A stretch of 64,000 bases of DNA from Saccoglossus kowalevskii (taxonomy: Eukaryota; Hemichordata; Enteropneusta; Harrimaniidae). The position numbers and the translations under genes are program-made. A model generated the notes under the pieces. That model ran no database searches. It worked only from the letters and a program-made list of their open reading frames with translations, and was not told where the DNA came from. This document shows positions 1-13,150 of this stretch, piece by piece. The first letter of the stretch is position 1. Every line of letters starts with the position of its first letter. The stretch is taken from positions 18,219 through 82,218 of the forward strand of contig NW_003151171.1 in the NCBI RefSeq assembly GCF_000003605.2. Direction: 5' to 3'.

Positions 1-2
1 TG

Positions 3-21
3 TACAATGCATTATGGGAGA
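3..21 (-). promoter_or_regulatory. STAF/ZNF143-like motif, representative copy; recurs in most monomers
   Basis: Read on the minus strand, monomer positions 21 to 3 give TCTCCCATAATGCATTGTA. Against the STAF/ZNF143 consensus as I recall it, YYWCCCRNMATSCMYYRCR, 18 of 19 positions agree; the only miss is T where C is expected at motif position 18. The same word recurs about every 50 bp. It is weakened where G18 becomes A (GGAAGAG monomers), which breaks the CCC core. The match is seen in the sequence; occupancy by a zinc-finger protein is inference and depends on the host having such a factor. Confidence 0.3.
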
Positions 22-46
22 GAAATTCATATTTTACACAACTGAA

Positions 47-52
47 CAGGTG
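47..52. promoter_or_regulatory. E-box CAGGTG at the monomer junction, representative copy
   Basis: The last four bases of one monomer (CAGG) and the first two of the next (TG) make CAGGTG, a CANNTG E-box of the kind bound by E-proteins and ZEB/Snail factors. It recurs at most junctions. It is destroyed in GCATGTG (G49T), GCTGGTG and GCAGGAGTAC variants. A six-base word in a repeat is weak evidence, so function is unproven. Confidence 0.15.
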
Positions 53-2670
53 TACAATGCATTACGGGAGATAAATTCATACTTTACACTACTGAGCAGG
101 TGTACAATGCATTATGGGAGAGAAATTCATATTTTACACAACTGAACAGGTGTACAATGCATTATGGGAGAGAAATTCATATTTTACACAACTGAGCAGG
201 TGTACAATGCATTATGGGAGAGAAATTCATATTTTACACAACTGAGCAGGTGTACAATGCATTATGGAAGAGAAATTCATATTTTACACCACTGAGCAGG
301 TGTACAATGCATTATGGGAGAGAAATTCATACTTTACACCACTGAACAGGTGTACAATGCATTATGGAAGAGAAATTCATATTTTACACAACTGAACAGG
401 TGTACAATGCATTATGGGAGAGAAATTCATATTTTACACTACTGAACAGGTGTACAATGCATTATGGGAGAGAAATTCATATTTTACACCACTGAACAGG
501 TGTACAATGCATTATGGGAGAGAAATTCATACTTTACACTACTGAGCAGGTGTACAATGCATTATGGAAGAGAGGAATTCATATTTTACACAACTGAGCA
601 GGTGTACAATGCATTATGGGAGATAAATTCATATTTTACACAACTGAACAGGTGTACAATGCATTATGGGAGAGAAATTCATATTTTACACAACTGAGCA
701 GGTGTACAATGCATTATGGGAGATAAATTCATATTTTTACACCACTGAACAGGTGTACAATGCATTATGGGAGAGAAATTCATATTTTACACCTCTGAAC
801 AGGTGTACAATGCATTATGGGAGAGAAATTCATATTTTACACCACTGAACAGGTGTACAATGCATTATGGGAGAGAAGTTCATATTTTACACCTCTGAAC
901 AGGTGTACAATGCATTATGGGAGAGAAATTCATATTTTACACCTCTGAACAGGTGTACAATGCATTATGGGAGAGAAATTCATATTTTACACAACTGAAC
1001 AGGTGTACAATGCATTATGGGAGAGAAATTCATACTTTACACTACTGAGCAGGTGTACAATGCATTATGGGAGAGAAATTCATATTTTACACAACTGAGC
1101 AGGTGTACAATGCATTATGGGAGAGAAATTCATATTTTACACCACTTAGCAGGTGTACAATGCATTATGGGAGAGAAATTCATACTTTACACTACTGAGC
1201 AGGTGTACAATGCATTATGGGAGAGAAATTCATATTTTACACAACTGAGCAGGTGTACAATGCATTATGGGAGAGAAATTCATATTTTACACCACTGAGC
1301 AGGTGTACAATGCATTATGGGAGAGAAATTCATATTTTACACTACTGAGCAGGTGTACAATGCATTATGGGAGAGAAATTCATATTTTACACCACTGAAC
1401 AGGTGTACAATGCATTATGGGAGAGAAATTCATATTTTACACCACTGAGCAGGTGTACAATGCATTATGGGAGAGAAATTCATATTTTACACAACTGAGC
1501 AGGTGTACAATGCATTATGGGAGAGAAATTCATATTTTACACTACTGAACAGGTGTACAATGCATTATGGGAGAGAAATTCATATTTTACACCACTGTGC
1601 AGGTGTACAATGCATTATGGGAGAGAAATTCATATTTTACACAACTGAGCAGGTGTACAATGCATTATGGGAGATAAATTCATATTTTACACCACTGAAC
1701 AGGTGTACAATGCATTATGGGAGAGAAATTCATATTTTACACAACTGAGCAGGTGTACAATGCATTATGGGAGAGAAATTCATATTTTACACAACTGAAC
1801 AGGTGTACAATGCATTATGGGAGATAAATTCATATTTTACACAACTGAACAGGTGTACAATGCATTATGGGAGAGAAATTCATATTTTACACAACTGAGC
1901 AGGTGTACAATGCATTATGGGAGAGAAATTCATATTTTACACTACTGAGCAGGAGTACAATGCATTATATGAGAGAAATTCATATTTTACACCACTGAAC
2001 AGGTGTACAATGCATTATGGGAGAGAAATTCATACTTTACACCACTGAGCAGGTGTACAATGCATTATGGGAGAGAAACTCAAATTTTACACAACTGAGC
2101 AGGTGTACAATGCATTATGGGAGAGAAATTCATATTTTACACTACTGAACAGGTGTACAATGCATTATGGGAGAGAAATTCATATTTTACACCACTGTGC
2201 AGGTGTACAATGCATTATGGGAGAGAAATTCATTCTTTACACACCAGAGCAGGTGTACAATTCATTATGGGAGAGAAGTGCATATTTTACACCACTGAGC
2301 AGGTGTACAATGCATTATGGGAGAGAAATTCATATTTTACACCCCAGAGCAGGTGTACAATGCATTATGGGAAAGAAATTGATATTTTACACCACTGAAC
2401 AGGTGTACAATGCATTATGGGAGAGAAATTCATATTTTACACCAGTGAGCATGTGTACAATGCATTATGGGAGAGAAATTCATATTTTACACCACTGAAC
2501 TGGTGTACAATGCATTATGGGAGAGAAATTCATATTTTACACAACTGAGCTGGTGTACAATGCATTATGGGAGAGAAATTCATATTTTACAACACTGAAC
2601 AGGTGTACAATGCATTATGGGAGAGAAATTCATATTTTACAACCCAGAGCAGGTGTACAATGCATTATGG

Positions 2671-3320
2671 GAGAGAAATTCATACTTTACACAACTGAGC
2701 AAGTGTACAATGCATTATGGGAAAGAACTACAAATTTAAAACCACTGAGCAGGTGTACAATGCATTATGGGAGAGAAATTCATATTTTACACTACTGAAC
2801 AGGTGTACAATGCATTATGGGAGAGAAATTCATACTTTACACCCCAGAGCAGGTGTACAATGCATTATGGAAGAGAAATTCATATTTTACACCACTGAAC
2901 ATGTGTACAATGCATTATGGGAGAGAAATTCATATTTTACACCCCAGAGCAGGTGTACAATGCATTATGGGAAAGAAATTCATATTTTACACTACTAAAC
3001 AGGTGTACAATGCATTATGGAAGAGAAGTTCATATTTTACACCACTGAGCAGGTGTACAATGAATTACGGGAGAGAAATTAATATTTTACACCCCAGAGC
3101 AGGTGTACAATGCATTATGGGAGAGAAATTCATTCTTTACACCCCAGAGCAGGTGTACAATGCATTATGGGAGAGAAATTCATATTTTACACCACTGAAC
3201 AGGTGTACAATGCATTATGGGAGAGAAATTCATATTTTACACCACTGAGCAGGTGTACAATGCATTGTGGGAGAGAAATTCATATTTCACACCACTGAGC
3301 AGGTGTACAATGCATTATGG
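2671..3320 (+). repeat. Higher-order block A, copy 1 (13 monomers)
   Basis: This block of about 650 bp recurs at 7,921-8,570, offset 5,250 bp (105 monomers). Both copies carry the same rare string in order: AACTACAAATTTAAAACC, a CATACTTTACACCCCAGAGC unit, GAACATGTG, a GGGAAAG unit followed by TACTAAAC, AAGAGAAGTT, TGAATTACGG, CATTCTTT with CCCCAGAGC, then TGCATTGTGG and CATATTTCAC. Only a handful of substitutions separate them (for example TTAATATT versus TTCATATT), so they share a recent common origin rather than independent mutation. Confidence 0.93.
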
Positions 3321-5650
3321 GAGAGAAATTCATATTTTACATCACTGAACAGGTGTACAATGCATTATGGGAGAGAAATTCATTCTTTACACCCCAGAGC
3401 AGGTGTACAATGCATTATGGGAGAGAAGTGCATATTTTACATCACTGAGCAGGTGTACAATGCATTATGGGAGAGAAATTCATTCTTTACACCACTGAGC
3501 AGGTGTACAATGCATTATGGGAGAGAAATTCATACTTTACACTACTGAGCAGGTGTACAATGCATTATGGAAGAGAAATTCATATTTTACACCACTGAGC
3601 AGGTGTACAATGCATTATGGGAGAGAAATTCATATTTTACACTACTGAGCAGGTGTACAATGCATTATGGGAGAGAAATTCATATTTTACACAACTGAGC
3701 AGGTGTACAATGCATTATGGGAGAGAAATTCATATTTTACACAACTGAGCAGGTGTACAATGCATTATGGGAGAGAAATTCATATTTTACACAACTGAAC
3801 AGGTGTACAATGCATTATGGGAGAGAAATTCATATTTTACACCACTGAATAGGTGTACAATGCTTTATGGGAGAGAAATTCATATTTTACACCACTGAAC
3901 AGGTGTACAATGCATTATGGGAGAGAAATTCATATTTTACACTACTGAACAGGTGTACAATGCATTATGGGAGAGAAATTCATATTTTACACCACTGAAC
4001 AGGTGTACAATGCATTATGGGAGAGAAATTCATATTTTACACAACTGAGCTAGTGTACAATGCATTACGGGAGAGAAATTCATATTTTACAACACTGAAC
4101 AGGTGTACAATGCATTATGGGAAAGAAATTCATATTTTACACCCCAGAGCAGGTGTACAATGCATTATGGGAGAGAAATTCATATTTTACACCACTGAAC
4201 AGGTGTACAATGCATTATTGGAGAGAAATTCATATTTTACACTACTGAGTAGGTGTACAATGCATTATGGGAGAGAAATTCATATTTTACACTACTGAGC
4301 AGGTGTACAATGCATTATGGGAGAGAAATTCATATTTTACACAACTGAGCAGGTGTACAATGCATTATGGGAGAGAAATTCATATTTTACACCACTGAGC
4401 AGGTGTACAATGCATTATGGGAGAGAAATTCATACTTTACACTACTGAGCAGGTGTACAATGCATTATGGGAGAGAAATTCATTCTTTACACCCCAGAGC
4501 AGGTGTACAATGCATTATGGGAGAGAAGTGCATATTTTACATCACTGAGCAGGTGTACAATGCATTATGGGAGAGAAATTCATTCTTTACACCACTGAGC
4601 AGGTGTACAATGCATTATGGGAGAGAAATTCATTCTTTACATCCCAGAGCAGGTGTACAATGCATTATGGGAGAGAAATTCATATTTTACACAAATGAGC
4701 AGGTGTACAATGCATTATGGGAGAGAAATTCATACTTTACACCACTGAGCAGGTGTACAATGCATTATGGGAGAGAAATTCATATTTTACACAACTGAGC
4801 AGGTGTACAATGCATTATGGGAGAGAAATTCATATTTTACACCACTGAGCAGGTGTACAATGCATTATGGGAGAGAACTTCATATTTTACACTACTGAGC
4901 AGGTGTACAATGCATTATGGGAGAGAAATTCATATTTTACACTACTGAACAGGTGTACAATGCATTATGGGAGAGAAATTCATATTTTACACCACTGAGC
5001 AGGTGTACAATGCATTATGGGAGAGAAATTCATATTTTACACCCCTGAACAGGTGTACAATGCATTATGGGAAAGAAATTCATATTTTACACCACTGAAC
5101 AGGTGTACAATGCATTATGGGAGAGAAATTCATATTTTACACTACTGAGCAGGTGTACAATGCATTATGGGAGAGAAATTCATATTTTACACCACTGAAC
5201 AGGTGTACAATGCATTATGGGAGAGAAATTCATATTTTACACCACTGAGCAGGTGTACAATGCATTATGGGAGAGAAATTCATATTTTACACTACTGAGC
5301 AGGTGTACAATGCATTATGGGAGAGAAATTCATATTTTACATCACTGAACAGGTGTACAATGCATTATGGTAGAGAAATTCATATTTTACACCACTGAAC
5401 AGGTGTACAATGCATTATGGAAGAGAAATTCTTATTTTACACCCCAGAGCAGGTGTACAATGCATTATGGGAGAGAAATTCATATTTTACACTACTGAAC
5501 AGGTGTACAATGCATTATGGGAGAGAAATTCATATTTTACACTACTGAACAGGTGTACAATGCATTATGGGAGAGAAATTCATACTTTACACTACTGAAC
5601 AGGTGTACAATGCATTATGGGAGAGAAATTCATATTTTACACTACTGAGC

Positions 5651-6235
5651 AGGTGTACAATGAATTATGGGAGAGAAATTCATATTTTACACCCCAGAGC
5701 AGGTGTACAATGCATTATGGGAGAGAAATTCATATTTTACACAACTGAGCAGGTGTACAATGCATTATGGGAGAGAAATTCATATTTTACACTACTGAAT
5801 AGGTGTACAATGCATTATGGGAGAGAAATTCATATTTTACACCACTGAGCAGGTGTACAATGCATTGTGGGAGAGAAATTCATATTTTACACAACTGAGC
5901 AGGTGTACAATGCATTATGGGAGAGATATTCATATTTTACACTATTGAACAGGTGTACAATGCATTATGGGAGAGAAATTCATATTTTACACCACTGAAC
6001 AGGTGTACAATGCATTATGGAAGACAAATTCATATTTTTCACAACTGAGCAGGTGTACAATGCATTATGAGAGAGAAACTCAAATTTTACACAACTGAGC
6101 AGGTGTACAATGCATTATGGGAGAGAAATTCATATTTTACACAACTGAGCAGGTGTACAATGCATTATGGGAGAGAAATTCATATTTTACACTACTGAAC
6201 AGGTGTACAATGCATTACGGGAGAGAAATTCATAT
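5651..6235 (+). repeat. Higher-order block B, copy 1
   Basis: Ordered markers are CCCCAGAGC, TACTGAATAGG, TGCATTGTGG, GAGATATTC with TATTGAAC, AAGACAAATTC, TGCATTATGAGAG with AAACTCAAATT, then TGCATTACGG. The same string recurs at 28,501-29,085 (offset 22,850) with about five differences, and in an altered form at 18,890-19,520 and 57,930-58,400. A private TATTTTTCAC variant lies near 6,040. Confidence 0.9.
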
Positions 6236-6479
6236 TTAACACCACTGAGCAGGTGTACAATGCATTATGGGAGAGAAATTCATATTTTACACTACTGAGC
6301 AGGTGTACAATGCATTATGGGAGAGAAATTCATATTTTACGCAACTGAGCAGGTGTACAATGCATTATGGGAGAGAAATTCATATTTTACCTCACTGAAC
6401 AGGTGTACAATGCATTATGGTAGAGAAATTCATATTTTACACCACTGAACAGGTGTACAATGCATTATGGAAGAGAAAT

Positions 6480-7420
6480 TCATAATTTACCCTACTGAAC
6501 AGGTGTACAATGCATTATGGGAGAGAAATTCATATTTTACACTACTGAACAGGTGTACAATGCATTATGGGAGAGAAATTCATATTTTACACTACTGAAC
6601 AGGTGTACAATGCATTATGGGAGAGAAATGCATATTTTACACAACTGAGCAGGTGTACAATGCATTATGGGAGAGAAATTCATATTTAACACCACTGAGC
6701 ATGTGTACAATGCATTATGGGAGAGAAATTCATATTTTACACAAATGAGCAGGTGTACAATGCATTATGGGAGAGAAATGCATATTTTACACAAATGAGC
6801 AGGTGTACAATGCATTATGGGAGAGAAATTCATATTTTACACTACTGAGCAGGTGTACAATGCATTATGGGAGAGAAATTCATATTTTACACAAATGAGC
6901 AGGTGTACAATGCATTATGGGAAAGAAATTCATATTTTACACCATTGAACATGTGTACAATGCATTATGGGAGAGAAATGCATATTTTACACAACTGAGC
7001 AGGTGTACAATGCATTATGGGAGAGAAATTCATATTTAACACCACTGAGCATGTGTACAATGCATTATGGGAGAGAAATTCATATTTTACACTACTGAGC
7101 AGGTGTACAATGCATTATGGGAGAGAAATTCATATTTTACACAACTGAGCAGGTGTACAATGCATTATGGGAGAGAAATTCATATTTTACACCACTGAAC
7201 AGGTGTACAATGCATTATGGAAGAGAAATTCATAATTTACACAACTGAGCAGGTGTTCAATGCATTATGGGAAAGAAATTCATATTTAACACCACTGAGC
7301 AGGTGTACAATGCATTATGGGAGAGAAATTCATATTTTACACTACTGAGCAGGTGTACAATGCATTATGGGAGAGAAATTCATATTTTACACAACTGAGC
7401 AGGTGTACAATGCATTATGG
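6480..7420 (+). repeat. Higher-order block C, copy 1 (about 19 monomers)
   Basis: This begins with CATAATTTACCCTACTGAAC and continues through AAATGCAT, TTTAACACC with GCATGTG, several ACAAATGAGC units, GGGAAAG with CATTGAACATG, and AAGAGAAATTCATAATTT followed by AGGTGTTCAATG. The same order is found at 62,210-63,150 (offset 55,730) with very few differences. Its second half also recurs at about 46,570-47,160 and 53,741-54,230. Confidence 0.92.
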
Positions 7421-7429
7421 GAGAGAAAT

Positions 7430-7920
7430 TCATATTTTACCTCACTGAACAGGTGTACAATGCATTATGGTAGAGAAATTCATATTTGACACCACTGAAC
7501 AGGTGTACAATGCATTATGGAAGAGAAATTCTTATTTTACACCCCAGAGCAGGTGTACAATGCATTATGGGAGAGAAATTCATATTTTACACTACTGAAC
7601 AGGTGTACAATGCATTATGGGAGAGAAATTCATATTTTACACTACTGAACAGGTGTACAATGCATTATGGGAGGGAAATCCATACTTTACACTACTGAAC
7701 AGGTGTACAATGCATTATGGGAGAGAAATTCATATTTTACACTACTGAGCAGGTGTACAATGCATTATGGGAGAGAAATTCATAATTTACCCTACTGAAC
7801 AGGTGTACAGTGCATTATGGGAGAGAAATTCATATTTTACACTACTGAACAGGTGTACAATGCATTATGGGAGAGAAATTCATATTTTACACTACTGAAC
7901 AGGTGTACAATGCATTATGG
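7430..7920 (+). repeat. Higher-order block D, copy 1
   Basis: Ordered markers are CTCACTGAAC, GGTAGAG, CTTATTTTACACCCCAGAGC, three TACTGAAC units, CATACTTT, then CATAATTTACCC and GGTGTACAGTGC. It matches 61,860-62,350 (offset 54,430). Its last 140 bp match the first 140 bp of block C (6,480-6,620), so C and D are overlapping parts of one larger unit with a local 1,300-bp (26-monomer) spacing. Confidence 0.88.
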
Positions 7921-8570
7921 GAGAGAAATTCATACTTTACACAACTGAGCAGGTGTACAATGCATTATGGGAAAGAACTACAAATTTAAAACCACTGAGC
8001 AGGTGTACAATGCATTATGGGAGAGAAATTCATATTTTACACTACTGAACAGGTGTACAATGCATTATGGGAGAGAAATTCATACTTTACACCCCAGAGC
8101 AGGTGTACAATGCATTATGGAAGAGAAATTCATATTTTACACCACTGAACATGTGTACAATGCATTATGGGAGAGAAATTCATATTTTACACCCCAGAGC
8201 AGGTGTACAATGCATTATGGGAAAGAAATTCATATTTTACACTACTAAACAGGTGTACAATGCATTATGGAAGAGAAGTTCATATTTTACACCACTGAGC
8301 AGGTGTACAATGAATTACGGGAGAGAAATTCATATTTTACACCCCAGAGCAGGTGTACAATGCATTATGGGAGAGAAATTCATTCTTTACACCCCAGAGC
8401 AGGTGTACAATGCATTATGGGAGAGAAATTCATATTTTACACTATTGAACAGGTGTACAATGCATTATGGGAGAGAAATTCATATTTTACACCACTGAAC
8501 ATGTGTACAATGCATTGTGGGAGAGAAATTCATATTTCACACCACTGAGCAGGTGTACAATGCATTATGG
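7921..8570 (+). repeat. Higher-order block A, copy 2 (13 monomers)
   Basis: This is the partner of 2,671-3,320, with the same ordered set of rare monomer variants. Differences include ATTGAAC where copy 1 has CACTGAAC near 8,431, and GAACATG versus GAGCAGG near 8,500. Beyond 8,570 the two diverge (CACCGAGC here, ATCACTGAAC in copy 1), which marks an exchange boundary. The single AAATTTAAAACC form is private to these two blocks. Confidence 0.93.
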
Positions 8571-9949
8571 GAGAGAAATTCATATTTTACACCACCGAGC
8601 AGGTGTACAATGCATTATGGGAAAGAAATTCATATTTTACACCCCAGAGCAGGTGTACAATGCATTATGGAAGAGAAATTCTTATTTTACACCCCAGAGC
8701 AGGTGTACAATGCATTATGGGAGAGAAATTCATATTTTACACCACTGAACAGGTGTACAATGCATTATGGGAGAGAAATTCATATTTTACACAACTGAGC
8801 AGGTGTACAATGCATTATGGGAGAGAAATTCATATTTAACACCACTGAGAATGTGTACAATGCATTATGGGAGAGAAATTCATATTTTACACTACTGAGC
8901 AGGTGTACAATGCATTATGGGAGAGAAATTCGTATTTTACACAACTGAGCAGGTGTACAATGCATTATGGGAGAGAAATTCATATTTTACACCACTGAGC
9001 AGGTGTACAATGCATTATGGGAGAGAAATGCATATTTTACACCACTGAGCAGGTGTACAATGCATTATGGGAGAGAAATTCATATTTTACACCACTGAGC
9101 AGGTGTACAATGCATTATGGGAGAGAAATTCATATTTTACACCACTGAGCAGGTGTACAATGCATTATGGGAGAGAAATTCATATTTTACACTACTGAGC
9201 ATGTGTACAATGCATTATGGGAGAGAAATTCTTATTTTACACTACTGAGAAGGTGTACAATGCATTATGGGAGAGAAATTCATATTTTACACAACTGAGC
9301 AGGTGTACAATGCATTATGGGAGAGAAATTCATATTTTACACCACTGAACAGGTGTACAATGCATTATGGAAGAGAAATTCATATTTTACACAACTGAGC
9401 AGGTGTACAATGCATTATGGGAAAGAAATTCATATTTAACACCACTGAGCAGGTATACAATGCATTATGGGAGAGAAATTCATATTTTACACTACTGAGC
9501 AGGTGTACAATGCATTATGGGAGAGAAATTCATATTTTACACAACTGAGCAGGTGTACAATGCATTATGGGAGAGAAATTCATATTTTACACCACTGAAC
9601 AGGTGTACAATGCATTATGGGAGAGAAATTCATATTTTACACCACTGAACAGGTGTACAATGCATTATGGGAGAGAAATTCATATTTTACACCCCAGAGC
9701 AGGTGTACAATGCATTATGCGAGAGAAATTCATATTTTACACTACTGAGCAGGTGTACAATGCATTATGGGAGAGAAATTCATATTTTACACAACTGAGC
9801 AGGTGTACAATGCATTATGGGAGAGAAATTCATATTTTACACAACTGAGCAGGTGTACAATGCATTATGGGAGAGAAATTCGTATTTTACACAACTGAGC
9901 AGGTGTACAATGCATTATGGGAGAGAAATTCATATTTTACACCACTGAG

Positions 9950-10350
9950 CAGGTGTACAATGCATTATGGGAGAGAAATGCATATTTTACACCACTGAGC
10001 AGGTGTATAATGCATTATGGGAGAGAAATTCATATTTTACACCCCAGAGCAGGTGTACAATGCATTATGGGAGAGAAATTCATATTTTACACTACTGAAC
10101 TGGTGTACAATGCATTATGGAAGAGAAGTTCATATTTTACACCACTGAGCAGGTGTACAATGCATTATGGGAGAGAAATTCATATTTTACACCCCAGAGC
10201 AGGTGTACAATGCATTATGGGAGAGAAATTCATTCTTTACACCCCACAGCAGGTGTACAATGCATTATGGGAGAGAAATTCATATTTTACACCACTGAAC
10301 AGGTGTACAATGCATTATGGGAGAGAAATTCATATTTTACACCACTGAGC
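9950..10350 (+). repeat. Higher-order block E, copy 1
   Basis: The ordered variants are AAATGCAT, AGGTGTATAATG, CCCCAGAGC, GAACTGGTG, AAGAGAAGTT, CCCCAGAGC, then CATTCTTT with CCCCACAGC. The string recurs with small changes at 11,000-11,350 (offset 1,050), 19,530-19,850 and 53,340-53,690. The CCCCACAGC or CCCCACTGC form also removes the TGA. Confidence 0.85.
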
Positions 10351-10999
10351 AGGTGTACAATGCATTATGGGAGAGAAATTCATATTTTACACAACTGAGC
10401 AGGTGTACAATGCATTATGGGAGAGAAATTCATATTTTACACCACTGAGCAGGTGTACAATGCATTATGGGAGAGAAATTCATATTTTACACTACTGAGC
10501 AGGTGTACAATGCATTATGGGAGAGAAATTCATATTTTACACCACTGAGCAGGTGTACAATGCATTATGGGAGAGAAGTGCATATTTTACACCACTGAGC
10601 AGGTGTACAATGCATTATGGGAGAGAAATTCATATTTTACACCCCAGAGCAGGTGTACAATGCATTATGGGAAAGAAATTCATATTTTACACCACTGAAC
10701 AGGTGTACAATGCATTATGGGAGAGAAATTCATATTTTACACCACTGAGCAGGTGTACAATGCATTATGGGAGAGAAATTCATACTTTACACTACTGAGC
10801 AGGTGTACAATGCATTATGGGAGAGTAATTCATTCTTTACACCCCAGAGCAGGTGTACAATGCATTATGGGAGAGAAATTCATATTTTACACAACTGAGC
10901 AGGTGTACAATGCATTATGGGAGAGAAATTCATATTTTACATCACTGAACAGGTGTACAATGCATTATGAGAGAGAAATTCATTTTTTACACCACTGAG

Positions 11000-11350
11000 C
11001 AGGTGTACAATGCATTATGGGAGAGAAATGCATATTTTACACCACTGAGCAGGTGAATAATGCATTATGAGAGAGAAATTCATATTTTACACCCCAGAGC
11101 AGGTGTACAATGCATTATGGGAGAGAAATTCATATTTTACACTACTGAACTGGTGTACAATGCATTATGGAAGAGAAGTTCATATTTTTCACCACGGAGT
11201 AGGTGTACAATGCATTATGGGAGAGAAATTCATATTTTACACCCCAGAGCAGGTGTACAATGCATTATGGGAGAGAAATTCATTCTTTACACCCCACTGC
11301 AGGTGTACAATGCATTATGGGAGAGAAGTTCATAATTTACACCACTGAAA
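11000..11350 (+). repeat. Higher-order block E, copy 2
   Basis: This follows 9,950-10,300 at an offset of 1,050 bp but is more diverged: AGGTGAATAATG in place of AGGTGTATAATG, TATTTTTCACCACGGAGT in one unit, CCCCACTGC in place of CCCCACAGC, and GAAAAGGTG after TAATTTACACC. Confidence 0.8.
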
Positions 11351-12840
11351 AGGTGTACAATGCATTATGGGAGAGAAATTCATATTTTACACCACTGAGC
11401 AGGTGTACAATGCATTATGGGAGAGAAATTCATATTTTACACTACTGAGCAGGTGTACAATGCATTATGGGAGAGAAATTCATATTTTACACTACTGAAC
11501 AGGTGTACAATGCATTATGGGAGAGAAATTCATATTTTACACCACTGAACAGGTGTACAATGCATTATGGGAGAGAAATTCATATTTTACACTACTGAGC
11601 AGGTGTACAATGCATTATGGGAGAGAAATTCATAATTTACATTACTGAACAGGTGTACAATGCATTATGGGAGAGAAATTCATATTTTACACTACTGAAC
11701 AGGTGTACAATGCATTATGGGAGAGAAATTCATATTTTACACTACTGAACAGGTGTACAATGCATTATGGGAGAGAAATTCATACTTTACACAACTGAGC
11801 AGGTGTACAATGCATTATGGGAGAGAACTACAAATTTAACACTACTGAACAGGTGTACAATGCATTATGGGAGAGAAATTCATATTTTACACTACTGAAC
11901 AGGTATTCAATGCATTATGGGAGAGAAATTCATACTTTACACCCCAGAGCAGGTGTAGAATGCATTATGGGAGAGAAATTCATATTTTACACCACTGAAC
12001 ATGTGTACAATGCATTATGGGAGAGAAATTCATATTTTACACCCCAGAGCAGGTGTACAATGCATTATGGGAGAGAAATTCATATTTTACACTACTGAAC
12101 TGGTGTACAATGCATTATGGAAGAGAAGTTCATATTTTACACCCCTGAGCAGGTGTACAATGCATTATGGGAGAGAAATTCATATATTACACCACTGAGC
12201 AGGTGTACAATGCATTATGGGAGAGAAAATCATATTTCACGCAACTGAGCAGGTGTACAATGCATTATGGGAGAGAAATTCATATTTTACACAACTGAGC
12301 AGGTGTACAATGCATTATGGAAGAGAAATTCATATTTTACACAACTGAACAGGTGTACAATGCATTATGGGAGAGAAATTCATATTTTACACCACTGAGC
12401 AGGTGTACAATGCATTATGGGAGAGAAATTCATATTTTACACCACTGAGCAGGTGTACAATGCATTATGGGAGAGAAATTCATATTTTACACAACTGAGC
12501 AGGTGTACAATGCATTATGGGAGAGAAATTCATATTTTACACAACTGAACAGGTGTACAATGCATTATGGGAGAGAAATTCATATTTTACACCACTGAGC
12601 AGGTGTACAATGCATTATGGGAGAGAAATTCATATTTTACACCACTGAGCAGGTGTACAATGCATTATGGGAGAGAAATTCATATTTTACACCACTGAAC
12701 AGGTGTACAATGCATTATGGGAGAGAAATTCATATTTTACACCACTGAGCAGGTGTACAATGCATTATGGGAGAGAAATTCATATTTTACACCCCAGAGC
12801 AGGTGTACAATGCATTATGGGAGAGAAATTCATATTTTAC

Positions 12841-13150
12841 ATCACTGAACAGGTGTACAATGCATTATGGGAGAGAAATTCATTTTTTACACCACTGAGC
12901 AGGTGTACAATGCATTATGGGAGAGAAATTCATATTTTACACTGCTGAGCAGGTGTACAACGCATTATGGGAGAGAAATTCATATTTTACACTACTGAGC
13001 AGGTGTACAATGCATTGTGGGAGAGAAATTCATATTTTACACAACTGAGCAGGTGTACAATGCATTATGAGAGAGAAATTCATATTTTACACAACTGAGC
13101 AGGTGTACAATGCATTATGGGAGAGAAGTTCATATTTTACACCACTGAGC
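12841..13150 (+). repeat. Higher-order block F, copy 1
   Basis: Ordered markers are CATTTTTTAC, ACTGCTGAGC, AGGTGTACAACGC, TGCATTGTGG, TGCATTATGAGAG and GAGAAGTTC. The same order occurs at 15,241-15,550 (offset 2,399, one base off a monomer multiple because of intervening indels). Two deletions follow immediately: GCAGTGTAC at about 13,201 and ATTTTCACAAC at about 13,237. Confidence 0.88.

Larger units (their letters stand above)
1..760 (+). repeat. Left end of array with two phase-shifting insertions
   Basis: Monomers start at phase 1. Near 573-577 an extra two bases (AGAGGAATTC in place of AGAAATTC) move the phase to 3. Near 735 a fifth T in the TATTTT tract moves it to 4, where it stays for about 12.4 kb. 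Several monomers here carry GATAAATTC (G22T), otherwise concentrated near 1.6-1.9, 21.6, 22.9, 25.8-26.2 and 33.4-33.6 kb. Confidence 0.9.

Noticed and set aside
2067-2498. 143-codon open frames here and at 2,817, 4,367, 8,067, 9,917, 27,667, 32,065 and 44,707
   Set aside because: Each needs two TGA-less monomers spaced three monomers apart. Several are duplicates of one another by block copying. Single substitutions open or close them, so there is no sign of selection for coding.
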